This document shows positions 1 to 7,859 of a stretch of 64,000 bases of DNA, piece after piece. The stretch spans positions 13,768 to 77,767 of the forward strand of contig CAKPEG010000004.1 in the NCBI GenBank assembly GCA_934149275.1, read 5' to 3'. Every line of letters starts with the position of its first letter. The first letter of the stretch is position 1. Both the position numbers and the translations under genes were made by a program. The notes under the pieces were generated by a model that did no database searches, was not told the origin of the DNA, and was given only the letters and a program-made list of their open reading frames with translations. This stretch comes from an uncultured Clostridia bacterium (GTDB lineage Bacteria > Bacillota > Clostridia > TANB77 > CAG-508).

Positions 1-42
1 TTTATAAAAATTTCGGTACAAAGCTGATTATACAAAAAACTA

Positions 43-71
43 TTGATATAAAAAAATATTAATGTTAAAAT
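43..71 (+). promoter_or_regulatory. Probable SigA promoter of ackA
   Basis: TTGATA at 43-48 and TAAAAT at 66-71 are separated by 17 bp, and a TG one base before the -10 makes it an extended -10. A Shine-Dalgarno AAGGAAG at about 93-99 precedes the ATG at 111. Confidence 0.55.
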
Positions 72-110
72 TTGAACAGAAAAATTTAAAAGAAGGAAGT
101 TAAATTAAGT

Positions 111-1304
111 ATGAAAATTTTAGTATTAAATTGCGGAAGCTCTTCTTTAAAATTCCAATTGATAAACATGGAAAACAACGAAAGATTAGCTAAAGGAAAT
201 TTTGAGAGAATAGGTGGAATGAAAACCACATTAAAATTAAACGTAGGAGGCAAGAAAGAAGAATTAGTTCACATTGCCAGAGACTACGATGAAGCAATAA
301 GTTTTGTATTAGAAGTTTTATTAAAACCAGAATATAACATAATAAAATCATTAGACGAAATAACAGCAGTAGGACACAGAATAGTACACGGAGGAGAAAT
401 GTTCAGCAAATCCGTACTAATAAATGATGACGTAATAAAAGAAATTGAAAAATGCATAGACTTAGCGCCATTACACAATCCAGCAGGAGTAGCAGGAATC
501 AAAGCTGCCAAAAATGCATTACCAAACGTACCAATGGTAGCAGTATTTGACACAGCATTCCATCAAACAATGCCAGCAAAAGCATATATATATCAAATAC
601 CTTACAGATATTACACAAGCTACAAAATAAGAAAATACGGATTCCATGGAGCAAGCCATAAATATGTAGCTGAAAGAGTTTCACAAATATATGGAAGAAC
701 AGAAGACTTAAAAATAATAAACTGTCACCTAGGACAAGGTGCATCAATATGTGCAATTAAAGATGGAAAATCAGTAGACACATCAATGGGATTAACACCA
801 CTAGCAGGAATACCAATGGCAACAAGATGTGGCGATATAGATCCAGCAATAATTCCTTATGTAATGAAAAAAGATAATTTACAACCTGAAGATATAGAAG
901 ATATATTAAATAAACAATCAGGAGCATGGGGAGTATCAGGAGTTTCATCAGATTACAGAGATATAGAAGACGGATATAATATGAAAGATCCAAGATCAAT
1001 ATTAGCACTTGAAAGCCAAGCATACAAAATAGCACAGTACATCGGGCAATACATTATCTCACTTGGAGGCTTAGACGTTCTAACATTTGCAGGAGGCGTT
1101 GGAGAAAACGGAATAGAAACAAGAGAACGAGTATGTAAATACCTAGAACCATTTGGAATTAAGATAGACACAGAATTAAACAACATTAAAGGAAAAGAAA
1201 GAAAAATAAGCACAGAAGACTCAAAAGTAGATATCTACATAATACCAACAAATGAAGAATTAATGATTGCAAAAGAAACAGAAGAACTAGTTAAAAATTC
1301 ATAG
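111..1304 (+). CDS. ackA: Acetate kinase
   Basis: Converts acetyl phosphate and ADP to acetate and ATP, the energy-yielding last step of acetate fermentation in the cytoplasm. The 397-residue length is normal for the family. The N-terminal phosphate-binding signature LNCGSSSLKFQ is present, as are the GHRIVHGG segment with its substrate-binding Arg, the catalytic Asp in AVFDTAFHQTMP, the KYGFHGASHKYV block and the C-terminal FAGGVGENG nucleotide-binding loop. A partner phosphotransacetylase is not in the window but could lie just upstream. From about codon 85 onward the gene is poor in T, using mainly A- or C-ending codons. The identification is secure. Confidence 0.97.
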   Translation: MKILVLNCGSSSLKFQLINMENNERLAKGNFERIGGMKTTLKLNVGGKKEELVHIARDYDEAISFVLEVLLKPEYNIIKSLDEITAVGHRIVHGGEMFSKSVLINDDVIKEIEKCIDLAPLHNPAGVAGIKAAKNALPNVPMVAVFDTAFHQTMPAKAYIYQIPYRYYTSYKIRKYGFHGASHKYVAERVSQIYGRTEDLKIINCHLGQGASICAIKDGKSVDTSMGLTPLAGIPMATRCGDIDPAIIPYVMKKDNLQPEDIEDILNKQSGAWGVSGVSSDYRDIEDGYNMKDPRSILALESQAYKIAQYIGQYIISLGGLDVLTFAGGVGENGIETRERVCKYLEPFGIKIDTELNNIKGKERKISTEDSKVDIYIIPTNEELMIAKETEELVKNS

Positions 1305-1306
1305 TT

Positions 1307-1427
1307 GTCACGGGACGTCCTTTTTGACACAAACTTCAAACTCAGTCACAGTTTGAAAGTGTCATGGGAACGTCTTTCTCGACCCGAACGTCCAAATCAG
1401 CCACAGTCTGAACGTGCCCATGACACG
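1307..1427 (+). repeat. Two diverged tandem copies of a hairpin-forming repeat
   Basis: Two units of about 55 bp start at ACGTC (about 1315 and 1370). They share the order ACGTC, TTT-GAC, TCAGYCACAGTYTGAA and a CATG end. Unit 1 folds on itself: GACAC..TTCAAACT (from 1326) pairs with AGTTTGAA.GTGTC (to about 1363). The outer ends GTCACGGG and CCCATGAC also pair. This looks like a REP-type palindromic repeat. I recall similar sequences near RAYT transposases in Firmicutes, but no transposase is present here. Confidence 0.6.
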
Positions 1428-1432
1428 CCATA

Positions 1433-1461
1433 TTGCTAGATTAAAAGAATCGTGGTATAAT
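1433..1461 (+). promoter_or_regulatory. Probable SigA promoter of the MazF-like gene
   Basis: TTGCTA (1433-1438) and TATAAT (1456-1461) are spaced by 17 bp. The transcript would carry a leader of about 110 nt with two near-identical strong Shine-Dalgarno sequences, AAGGAGGAG at about 1521 and AAGGAGGAG at about 1569. Only the second has an ATG at a usable distance (1582). Confidence 0.65.
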
Positions 1462-1581
1462 ACCAACATGTTTCATATAATTTCATAGTTATATTTTGCT
1501 ATGAACCGAAAATGTCAGAAAAGGAGGAGGTATTACAAGTATTAATAACGGTGTTAATTTTCTCAAAAAGGAGGAGTTCAA

Positions 1582-2817
1582 ATGTTTCAAAAAGAAACAT
1601 TGTCATCAAATGCTTCAGAAAAGAATAAAACGTGTATATCATCACGGACACAAAAATATAATTTGAAATATCCGAGAGTTAAACGTGGAGAATTATATAT
1701 TTGTGATTTTGGAGAACCTTATGGAAGTGAGCAAGGCTATAAAAGGTTTGCTTTAATAGTGCAAAATAATAGAGGAAATCGAGTATCACCTACTACAATA
1801 GTTGTAGCGTGTACCACTAAAAAGAAAACCAATTTACCAGTTCACTATCAGTTCAATCTTTCCCCAAGCATAATGAAAGACTACAACCAAAAACGAATAG
1901 GAGAAGAAGTCGATGGAAATACCATATTAGCAGAGCAAATAAAGACAGTAGACAAAAAAAGATTACGTAAATTTCTTGGAACAATGACAGATGAATTTAT
2001 GGATGAAGTACAGAAAGTTATAGATATATCGCTAGATTTGAAAAGAGATACAGTAAAGTCAGTACAGGATTTAAGTATCATACAGATTCAGCTACTCGCA
2101 AAAGCTAATATAGAAAAACTTTTAGAAATTTCTCGGACTATAGAGCCAGACGGGATTAAAATAAAGCGGATAATTGAATTATTTGGCTTTGATTTAGAAT
2201 CAGAGGGGGCGCAATATTTAGTTAAAGCAATTTGCTTAGCTACCAAAGCAGACTATTCTGATCTAGAAAATTTATGTGAAGAAATTTCTAAAGAGAAGCA
2301 CACTTTATCCCAAGAGAAAATGAAAGCAATAATTGTAACTACAATAAAAGAAAAATTCAATTTTGAAACTTCTGTAGCAATTGAGTTCATTAGATTGATA
2401 AGTATACTTTTAGTTAAAGAACCAATTCCAGAGATTAAGGAAATTGAGTCACTGGAAAATAGCAAAGGAAAAATCGAAAATCTTTTGTGGAAATACTTAA
2501 AAAAAGATTTAGAAAAAATAGATTATTCTATGACGGTTGAGGAGAACATAGACTACTTCTTAGATAGTATTGGTATGTCTACAGATGAAATAATAATGCA
2601 ATCATTTGTTATTGCTTGTAATACAAAAAGAATAACCTATGCGAAGATTATCAATCAGCTTAAAGAAATGTATCCTGAAAAAATGAGTACAGAACTTAGA
2701 AAAACTTTGAGAGATAATTTTAAAAAATGGTTAGAAAAGAATCCAGAGTTAGCGACGCAGTGCAGACAAATTTCAATTATGAATTTACTTAAACTCTTTG
2801 CAAAAATGTTTGCATAA
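1582..2817 (+). CDS. PemK/MazF-family endoribonuclease with a C-terminal half resembling tandem Spo0A-C domains
   Basis: Residues about 35-150 form a MazF/PemK toxin fold: KRGELYICDFG, then YKRFALIVQNN (equivalent of the RPxxV stretch), TTIVVACTT, the GNTILAEQIKTVDKKRL block and FLGTM. MazF proteins are ribosome-independent mRNA interferases, but the usual length is about 110-120 residues and this one is 411. The remaining 250 residues are helical. Residues about 193-260 read like the Spo0A effector domain (IIELFG, then G-x-QYLVKAI, ending in an I-x-x-x-I helix). Residues about 320-386 look like a second, more diverged copy (FLDSIG, then MYPEKMST, LRDNFKKW). No MazE-like antitoxin lies upstream. 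The MazF call is firm. The Spo0A-C resemblance is an inference from reading. Confidence 0.8.
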   Translation: MFQKETLSSNASEKNKTCISSRTQKYNLKYPRVKRGELYICDFGEPYGSEQGYKRFALIVQNNRGNRVSPTTIVVACTTKKKTNLPVHYQFNLSPSIMKDYNQKRIGEEVDGNTILAEQIKTVDKKRLRKFLGTMTDEFMDEVQKVIDISLDLKRDTVKSVQDLSIIQIQLLAKANIEKLLEISRTIEPDGIKIKRIIELFGFDLESEGAQYLVKAICLATKADYSDLENLCEEISKEKHTLSQEKMKAIIVTTIKEKFNFETSVAIEFIRLISILLVKEPIPEIKEIESLENSKGKIENLLWKYLKKDLEKIDYSMTVEENIDYFLDSIGMSTDEIIMQSFVIACNTKRITYAKIINQLKEMYPEKMSTELRKTLRDNFKKWLEKNPELATQCRQISIMNLLKLFAKMFA

Positions 2818-2824
2818 AATCGCT

Positions 2825-2861
2825 AAAAACAGGTGGGAGATATTTCTCCCACCTGTTTTTA
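2825..2861 (+). terminator. Rho-independent terminator of the MazF-like gene
   Basis: AAAACAGGTGGGAGA and TCTCCCACCTGTTTT form a perfect 15-bp stem around a TATT loop. The A- and T-runs could make it work in both directions, also serving the convergent rqcH. Confidence 0.9.
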
Positions 2862-2889
2862 TATATTATTAATGATTTTTAGACATAAA

Positions 2890-3011
2890 CGAATATTATA
2901 TTTGATTTTTGAGTGACGCGCAGTTTGAAAGTTTTTCCCTAACCTTCTAAACGAAGTTTAGTGGGTGGGAAAATATTTTAGCAAGGAACGAAAAAATAAA
3001 TATAATATTCG
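2890..3011. repeat. Structured intergenic repeat, family 1, copy A
   Basis: The outer arms CGAATATTATATTT and AAATATAATATTCG are complementary. They enclose conserved GTGACGCGCAGTTTGA and TTTTAGCAAGGAACG segments and an inner stem TTTTTCCC/GGGAAAA capped by CTAAAC-GAA-GTTTAG. Copies B, C and D lie at 10883, 37077 and 42175. This copy sits between convergent genes, with TAAA on both sides as a possible target duplication. Confidence 0.85.
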
Positions 3012-3018
3012 TAAAATG

Positions 3019-4692
3019 TTAAGGAACTATAATAGTTTTATAATTCGTATAATTAACCATACCAGTTTTTCCTGTATGATGTTTTTTTACATACTTAATG
3101 TAAGTATAATCAACAGAAACATTTCGCTCTAAAGCAGCTCTAGAATTTTGCTTTGCAAGCTGAGCACATTTAAAAATTGTATCATCATCAGGAATTTTTC
3201 CATTTGTTTTTAAAATAACATGAGCCCCGTGGAACCCTTGAGCATGAAACCATAAATCAGATTTATCAGCAAAGTGAAGAGACAAATAATCATTTTGCTT
3301 ATTATTTTTTCCAATATAAACATCATATTTATTAATAACTATTTTATTAAGATTATTTGTAAGATTTTTATCATTGCTAACCTTTTGGAAAGATTTATAG
3401 TTATATTTTTTCATTAAAACATTTTCAGAAAATTCATTATGAATTTCTTCAACATCTTCAATACAAGTTGCATTAGAAAGCGAATAAATTATACTTTCAA
3501 TATATTCAAGCTCAACCTCAGCTTCTTTTTTCTGAACAGTAACAATGGCCAATGTATTTTTTAATTTATTATATTTTTTGAAAAATCTTTCAGCATTTTT
3601 GCTATAAGAAACAGAAGTATTAAGAGGAATATCAATTAAATTATTGTTATCATAGTAATTTTCAACCCTAATAGAAGATTGAGCAAAATTTTCATGATAT
3701 CTATAAAGATTTGCAGTTAAAAGCTCACCATATAGCTTATATTTATCCATATCATTGCATGATTTTAATTTCTGATTGATATTCTCAAGTTTTTTTGAAG
3801 CCTTTTTTAAAGCAGAAAGAATAGACTTTGAAAGTTCAGCCTTAGCGCTCAAAAAATTATCTTCAATTTCTTTTTCATGATAGAAATTATCTAAAAAATC
3901 GTTTATAGAAGACGTATCGTCATTTGCTAATTCAATAGTATAATCTTTACCAATCTTTTTAAGAGATATATTTTCCGTTCCAAGATTTTCAATAGTATTT
4001 TTTATATAATCAAAAATTTCCTCTAATTCATTAACATCTTTTGTAGAATCTTCAATTCCTAAATCTTCAAGAATATTTGAAATAAATAGAGGAGTAAATC
4101 CAGTAAAAATTTCTGATAAATAAGAAGATATAGAATCATAAGAACCTTGTGATATTAATGCATAAAATTCATTAAATGAGTTAATATTCAAAAAAGAATT
4201 TTTATTTGACGTAGGTGCAATATATGGTCTTGCAGGTAATATTTCTCTATCTGAAGTAATAATATGCTTTAGAGAGTCTATTATAAAACCTTTATGATTA
4301 AGCAAAATAACATTGCTACGTCTCCCCATAAGTTCAATAACTAATCTATATTTAACAGTATCTTTAAGCTCATTGCTTCCTTCAAAATCAATAAAAATAA
4401 TTCTATCTAAATCAACACTTTCAATATTTGTTATTCTGCTACTAGTTAAATATTTTCTAAGTAGCATACAAAAATTCAGTGCGTTAGTAGGATTAGGCTT
4501 AGAAATTTTAGTAAGACACATTCTGTAATAAACAGGATGAATACAAATATCTAACATATAATTTGTAGAATTATATAAGTTTAAAATAATTTCAAATTTA
4601 CTAGGTTGTAAAACTTTATTTACACGAGCTCCAATAAGTTTATTTTGAAAGTCGGAAACAATAGATTTTACAACGATTCCATCAAATGCCAT
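3019..4692 (-). CDS. rqcH: RqcH/Rqc2 homologue (NFACT family ribosome quality-control protein)
   Basis: RqcH binds stalled 50S subunits carrying peptidyl-tRNA and directs addition of C-terminal alanine tails that mark the peptide for degradation. At 557 residues it matches the family, formerly annotated as fibronectin-binding protein A. The NFACT-N start MAFDGIVVKSIVSD and the Asn/Lys-rich helical coiled-coil middle (about 280-440) are present. So is the C-terminal NFACT-R domain with KYDVYIGKNNKQNDYL, LWFHAQGFHGAHVI and the VDYTYIKYVKKHHTGK stretch. It is a single gene, divergent from the TPR operon, with back-to-back promoters between them. Confidence 0.94.
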   Translation of the reverse strand: MAFDGIVVKSIVSDFQNKLIGARVNKVLQPSKFEIILNLYNSTNYMLDICIHPVYYRMCLTKISKPNPTNALNFCMLLRKYLTSSRITNIESVDLDRIIFIDFEGSNELKDTVKYRLVIELMGRRSNVILLNHKGFIIDSLKHIITSDREILPARPYIAPTSNKNSFLNINSFNEFYALISQGSYDSISSYLSEIFTGFTPLFISNILEDLGIEDSTKDVNELEEIFDYIKNTIENLGTENISLKKIGKDYTIELANDDTSSINDFLDNFYHEKEIEDNFLSAKAELSKSILSALKKASKKLENINQKLKSCNDMDKYKLYGELLTANLYRYHENFAQSSIRVENYYDNNNLIDIPLNTSVSYSKNAERFFKKYNKLKNTLAIVTVQKKEAEVELEYIESIIYSLSNATCIEDVEEIHNEFSENVLMKKYNYKSFQKVSNDKNLTNNLNKIVINKYDVYIGKNNKQNDYLSLHFADKSDLWFHAQGFHGAHVILKTNGKIPDDDTIFKCAQLAKQNSRAALERNVSVDYTYIKYVKKHHTGKTGMVNYTNYKTIIVP

Positions 4693-4716
4693 AAATAACT
4701 CCTTTCTATAAATAAT

Positions 4717-4745
4717 ACTATAGTAATTTAAATTGAAAATGTCAA
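4717..4745 (-). promoter_or_regulatory. Probable SigA promoter of rqcH
   Basis: On the minus strand TTGACA (complement of 4740-4745) and TATAGT (complement of 4717-4722) are 17 bp apart. A GAAAGGAG ribosome-binding site precedes the rqcH ATG at 4692. Confidence 0.7.
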
Positions 4746-4765
4746 TGTTTTATTTTAAATATAGC

Positions 4766-4794
4766 TTGTTTTAGAAAAATGCATATGCTATAAT
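4766..4794 (+). promoter_or_regulatory. Probable promoter of the TPR-dpaA-uppP-folD operon
   Basis: TTGTTT (4766-4771) and TATAAT (4789-4794) have a 17-bp spacer. Transcription would begin near 4801. This leaves an ATG at 4824 with no ribosome-binding site, whereas the ATG at 4884 has AGGGGTG about 7 nt upstream. Confidence 0.6.
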
Positions 4795-4883
4795 AAACAC
4801 CGTAGATTGACAAAAATTAACTTATGTCAAAATTATTTATTGTTAAAAACAATAAAAGGCTGTTTATAGGGGTGAAAAAAAGA

Positions 4884-6134
4884 ATGTTAATTGAAAAATT
4901 CATATTTAATATATTAGCATTTTCTTTATTTATAATTATTTTTTCAAAACTTATTAGAAAAAATGATACAAATTATGTTTTTATATTAGTATTAGAAGCA
5001 ATTGGAATAGGAATAAACTTTTTAGAACTACTAATAGGAGATCCATTTACTTCAGGAGCTTCAAAAGTTATTATGTATTTAATAGCAATAATATTACCAG
5101 CAATAGTAATTTTATACGAATATGTAGGTAATAATTTTTCAGAGATTTTATCAATATTATGGGCAAGAGTTTTATTACTATTAGGAGATAGAAAAGCTGC
5201 CAAAACAGCATTACTGAATTTAATTAATAAATATCCTGATACATATAAAGGACATTTGCTATTAGCTAAGATTTATGAAAAAGAAGGCGGAACAAGAAAG
5301 GCAATAGATGAATATGTAAAAGCAGTTGACGCCAATAAAAGAGATTATGATTCATACTACAGAATAGCCGAATTACTTCATGGGCTTGGAAGAGAAAATG
5401 ACGCTATTACAATGCTTGGAAATCTACTAGAGAACAAACCAGAATATTATAACGCAATACTTCTTTTAGGTGATTTACTATGTAAAGAAAACAGATTTAA
5501 AGAAGCAGTTAGTGTATATCAAGATGCATTAAAATATAGACCAGCCGACTATGAGCTTTATTATAGTTTAGGAATTGCATATACAAGACTAAATGATTTT
5601 GCAAGCGCAAAGGAATGTTATGATAAAGCAGCAGATATCAACCACAAGCTATATAGTGCAAAATATAATTTAGCTCAAATCGCATTAATGGAAGAAGATT
5701 TAGAAGAGGCTGAAAAAGAATTGGTAGAATGCTTAATGTCAGAAGAATTAGAAGCTAAAGCATATTATCAATTAGCCAAAATATATCTTATAAAACAAGA
5801 AAAAGATAAAGCAATAATATTTGCAAACAAAGCAATCGAAATAGATGACTCTTATTTACAAATTATTTCAAAAGATAAAATGTTCCAACCAATAAGAGAA
5901 TATTTAACAGTTTCAGTTAAGATGGAAGAAAAAGAAATAAAGAAACCAAGTAAAAGAGATGAAGAAATTCAAAAATACCTTGAAGAAACTGTTGGATTAA
6001 TTCGTGGTATGAGCGAAAATGAAATGAAAAATAGAGTAACACAAAGAGTTGATGAGATATTCAAGCAAGAAGAAAAGAAAGAACATGAAGAAAAAACAAA
6101 AGATTTAGATGAACAAAAGGAAAAAATTTTATAA
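4884..6134 (+). CDS. Membrane-anchored tetratricopeptide-repeat protein
   Basis: Two or three hydrophobic segments fill the first 110 residues, followed by a cytoplasmic array of about seven TPR units. Typical units read KTALLNLINKYPDTYKGHLL, AIDEYVKAVDANKRDYDSYY and AVSVYQDALKYRPADYELYY, the last followed by LGIAYTRLNDF. A charged Lys/Glu-rich helix ends the protein. TPR arrays are protein-binding scaffolds; the partner is not evident. The start at 4884 is chosen over an in-frame ATG at 4824 because only 4884 has a ribosome-binding site (AGGGGTG). It is the first gene of a tight operon with dpaA (14 bp gap), uppP and folD. A role tied to sporulation or envelope assembly is only suggested by these neighbours. 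Confidence 0.8.
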   Translation: MLIEKFIFNILAFSLFIIIFSKLIRKNDTNYVFILVLEAIGIGINFLELLIGDPFTSGASKVIMYLIAIILPAIVILYEYVGNNFSEILSILWARVLLLLGDRKAAKTALLNLINKYPDTYKGHLLLAKIYEKEGGTRKAIDEYVKAVDANKRDYDSYYRIAELLHGLGRENDAITMLGNLLENKPEYYNAILLLGDLLCKENRFKEAVSVYQDALKYRPADYELYYSLGIAYTRLNDFASAKECYDKAADINHKLYSAKYNLAQIALMEEDLEEAEKELVECLMSEELEAKAYYQLAKIYLIKQEKDKAIIFANKAIEIDDSYLQIISKDKMFQPIREYLTVSVKMEEKEIKKPSKRDEEIQKYLEETVGLIRGMSENEMKNRVTQRVDEIFKQEEKKEHEEKTKDLDEQKEKIL

Positions 6135-6148
6135 AAAGGAGAGTAAAT

Positions 6149-7024
6149 ATGTATAAAACATTATCCATTATTGGAGGAGATTTAAGAATAGTCAATTTAA
6201 TTGACCTATTGGCTAAAGATGACTTTTTAATATATACATATGGATTAGAAAATTCTGAAGACTTAGAGGAAAAAGAAAATATCAAAAGATGTGCAAGTTT
6301 AGCAGAACTTGTAGGAAGCTCAGAAATAATTATAGGGCCACTTCCTATGACAAATGATTCTGAAAATATTAGTGCACCATTTTCTGATGAGAAAATACCA
6401 ATAGATGAACTAATAAAAGAAATGTCAAACAAAAATAAAATGTTTTTTGCTGGTAAACTATCAGAAAAAACAATTGAAAAATTACAAGAAGGAAATATAA
6501 AATATATAGATTTACTAAAACGTGAAGAACTAGTTGTATTAAATACAATAGCAACAGCAGAAGGAACAATCCAAATTGCAATGGAGAACACACAAAGAAC
6601 AATACATGGTAGCAATATTCTTATAATGGGATTTGGAAGAGTTGGAAAAGTTTTAGCAAAAATGTTAGATGGAATAGGTGCAAAAGTTTCATGCGAAGCC
6701 AGAAAAGATTCTGATATCGCATGGATAAAAGCATATGGATATAATCCAATTCACTTAAGTGATTTAGATGGAGAACTTGGAAATTATGACATAATAATAA
6801 ATACAATTCCATTTCAAATATTGGACGAAAATAGATTACGCAATGTGAAAAAAGAATGTACAATAATTGATTTATCTTCAAACCCTGGAGGAGTTGATAG
6901 AAATGCAGCTAGAAGAATGGGATTGAAAATGATTTGGGCACTTTCATTACCTGGAAGAGTAGCACCAATGACATCAGCTGAGTTTATAAAGGAAACTTTA
7001 TATCATATATTAAAAGAAATATAA
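6149..7024 (+). CDS. dpaA: Dipicolinate synthase subunit A (SpoVFA-like)
   Basis: Subunit A of the enzyme that makes dipicolinic acid, the spore-core calcium chelator, from dihydrodipicolinate in the mother cell. The N-terminal DpaA domain (about 1-130) contains GGDLRIVNLIDLLA and the GPLPMTND stretch. A Rossmann domain follows with the NAD(P)-binding glycine motif ILIMGFGRVGKVLAKML (about 152-168). The end has DLSSNPGGVD and the LPGRVAPMTSAEFI signature. The length of 291 residues is usual. Normally dpaB, the flavoprotein subunit, follows directly; here uppP follows instead, so subunit B must be elsewhere or replaced. Confidence 0.9.
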   Translation: MYKTLSIIGGDLRIVNLIDLLAKDDFLIYTYGLENSEDLEEKENIKRCASLAELVGSSEIIIGPLPMTNDSENISAPFSDEKIPIDELIKEMSNKNKMFFAGKLSEKTIEKLQEGNIKYIDLLKREELVVLNTIATAEGTIQIAMENTQRTIHGSNILIMGFGRVGKVLAKMLDGIGAKVSCEARKDSDIAWIKAYGYNPIHLSDLDGELGNYDIIINTIPFQILDENRLRNVKKECTIIDLSSNPGGVDRNAARRMGLKMIWALSLPGRVAPMTSAEFIKETLYHILKEI

Positions 7025-7042
7025 CAAAGGAGAAAGTAAAAA

Positions 7043-7840
7043 ATGACAGAAGTAGTAGAAGCAATAATATTGGGCGCTGTTCAAGGATTGACTGAATTAT
7101 TACCAGTATCAAGTTCAGCACATTTATATTTATTATCAGAATTCTTTTTTAATTGGACAATATCAGATTCTTTTGACATTGCATTACATTTTGGAACATT
7201 GTTAGCAATTTGCATATTTTTCTTTAAGGATTGGATAAATTTAATTAAAGGTGGATTTAACAAAGTATTTAAAAAAGAAGATTCAACAGAAGGAAGAATT
7301 TTCTGGGATATAGTTGCAGCGACAATACCAGCAGGAATTATAGGATTGATATTTGAACATTACTTAGAGGGATATTTAAAGCAACCATTAATAGTGGCAA
7401 CAGCATTAATAGTAATGGGTATTTTATTATATGTTGTTGATAAAAAATCAAAATCAGAAGTATCTTATGAAAATATGACTTTTAAACAAGCATTTTTAAT
7501 AGGTATTTCACAAGTATTAGCATTCATTCCAGGTGTTTCAAGATCAGGAGCTACAATAACTGTAGGAAGAGCTCTAAAAGTAGATAGAGAAAGCGTTGCA
7601 AAATACACATTTTTATTATCTACACCTATAGTTTTTGCAGCAACAATTTTAAAAATATTTGATTTTCAATTTTCAGTTGCATTTTTTGCAGGAGTATTAA
7701 CAAGTTTTCTTGTTGGATTAGTAGTAATTAAATTTTTAATGGAATTTATTAAAAAAAGAAGTTTTAAAGTTTTTGCAATTTATAGAGTTTTACTAGGTAT
7801 AGTTGTTTATATAACATTTTTTGTTAGAATGATGCATTAA
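7043..7840 (+). CDS. uppP: Undecaprenyl-diphosphatase (BacA/UppP family)
   Basis: An integral membrane phosphatase that recycles the C55 lipid carrier by converting undecaprenyl pyrophosphate to the monophosphate during wall synthesis; overproduction gives bacitracin resistance. The 265 residues include the two family signatures: GAVQGLTELLPVSSSAHLYL near the N-terminus (catalytic Glu and Ser region) and FIPGVSRSGATIT in the second half, with about eight hydrophobic helices. It is the third gene in its operon, 18 bp after dpaA with an AAGGAGAAAG ribosome-binding site. Its place beside dpaA fits a demand for wall or cortex synthesis during sporulation. Confidence 0.95.
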   Translation: MTEVVEAIILGAVQGLTELLPVSSSAHLYLLSEFFFNWTISDSFDIALHFGTLLAICIFFFKDWINLIKGGFNKVFKKEDSTEGRIFWDIVAATIPAGIIGLIFEHYLEGYLKQPLIVATALIVMGILLYVVDKKSKSEVSYENMTFKQAFLIGISQVLAFIPGVSRSGATITVGRALKVDRESVAKYTFLLSTPIVFAATILKIFDFQFSVAFFAGVLTSFLVGLVVIKFLMEFIKKRSFKVFAIYRVLLGIVVYITFFVRMMH

Positions 7841-7859
7841 AAATAACAAGGAGAAAAGA

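Noticed and set aside
1512..1628. Possible 38-residue ORF in the leader of the MazF-like gene as an antitoxin
   Set aside because: The ATG at 1512 has no ribosome-binding site, the frame overlaps the toxin start, and the peptide has no MazE features.
2880..3014. Family 1 repeats as ordinary terminators only
   Set aside because: Copies A, B and C follow separate, perfect terminators, and they contain conserved unpaired segments, so a simple terminator role does not explain them.
4824..4883. Upstream ATG for the TPR protein
   Set aside because: It lies about 24 nt after the predicted transcription start without a ribosome-binding site, whereas the ATG at 4884 has one.
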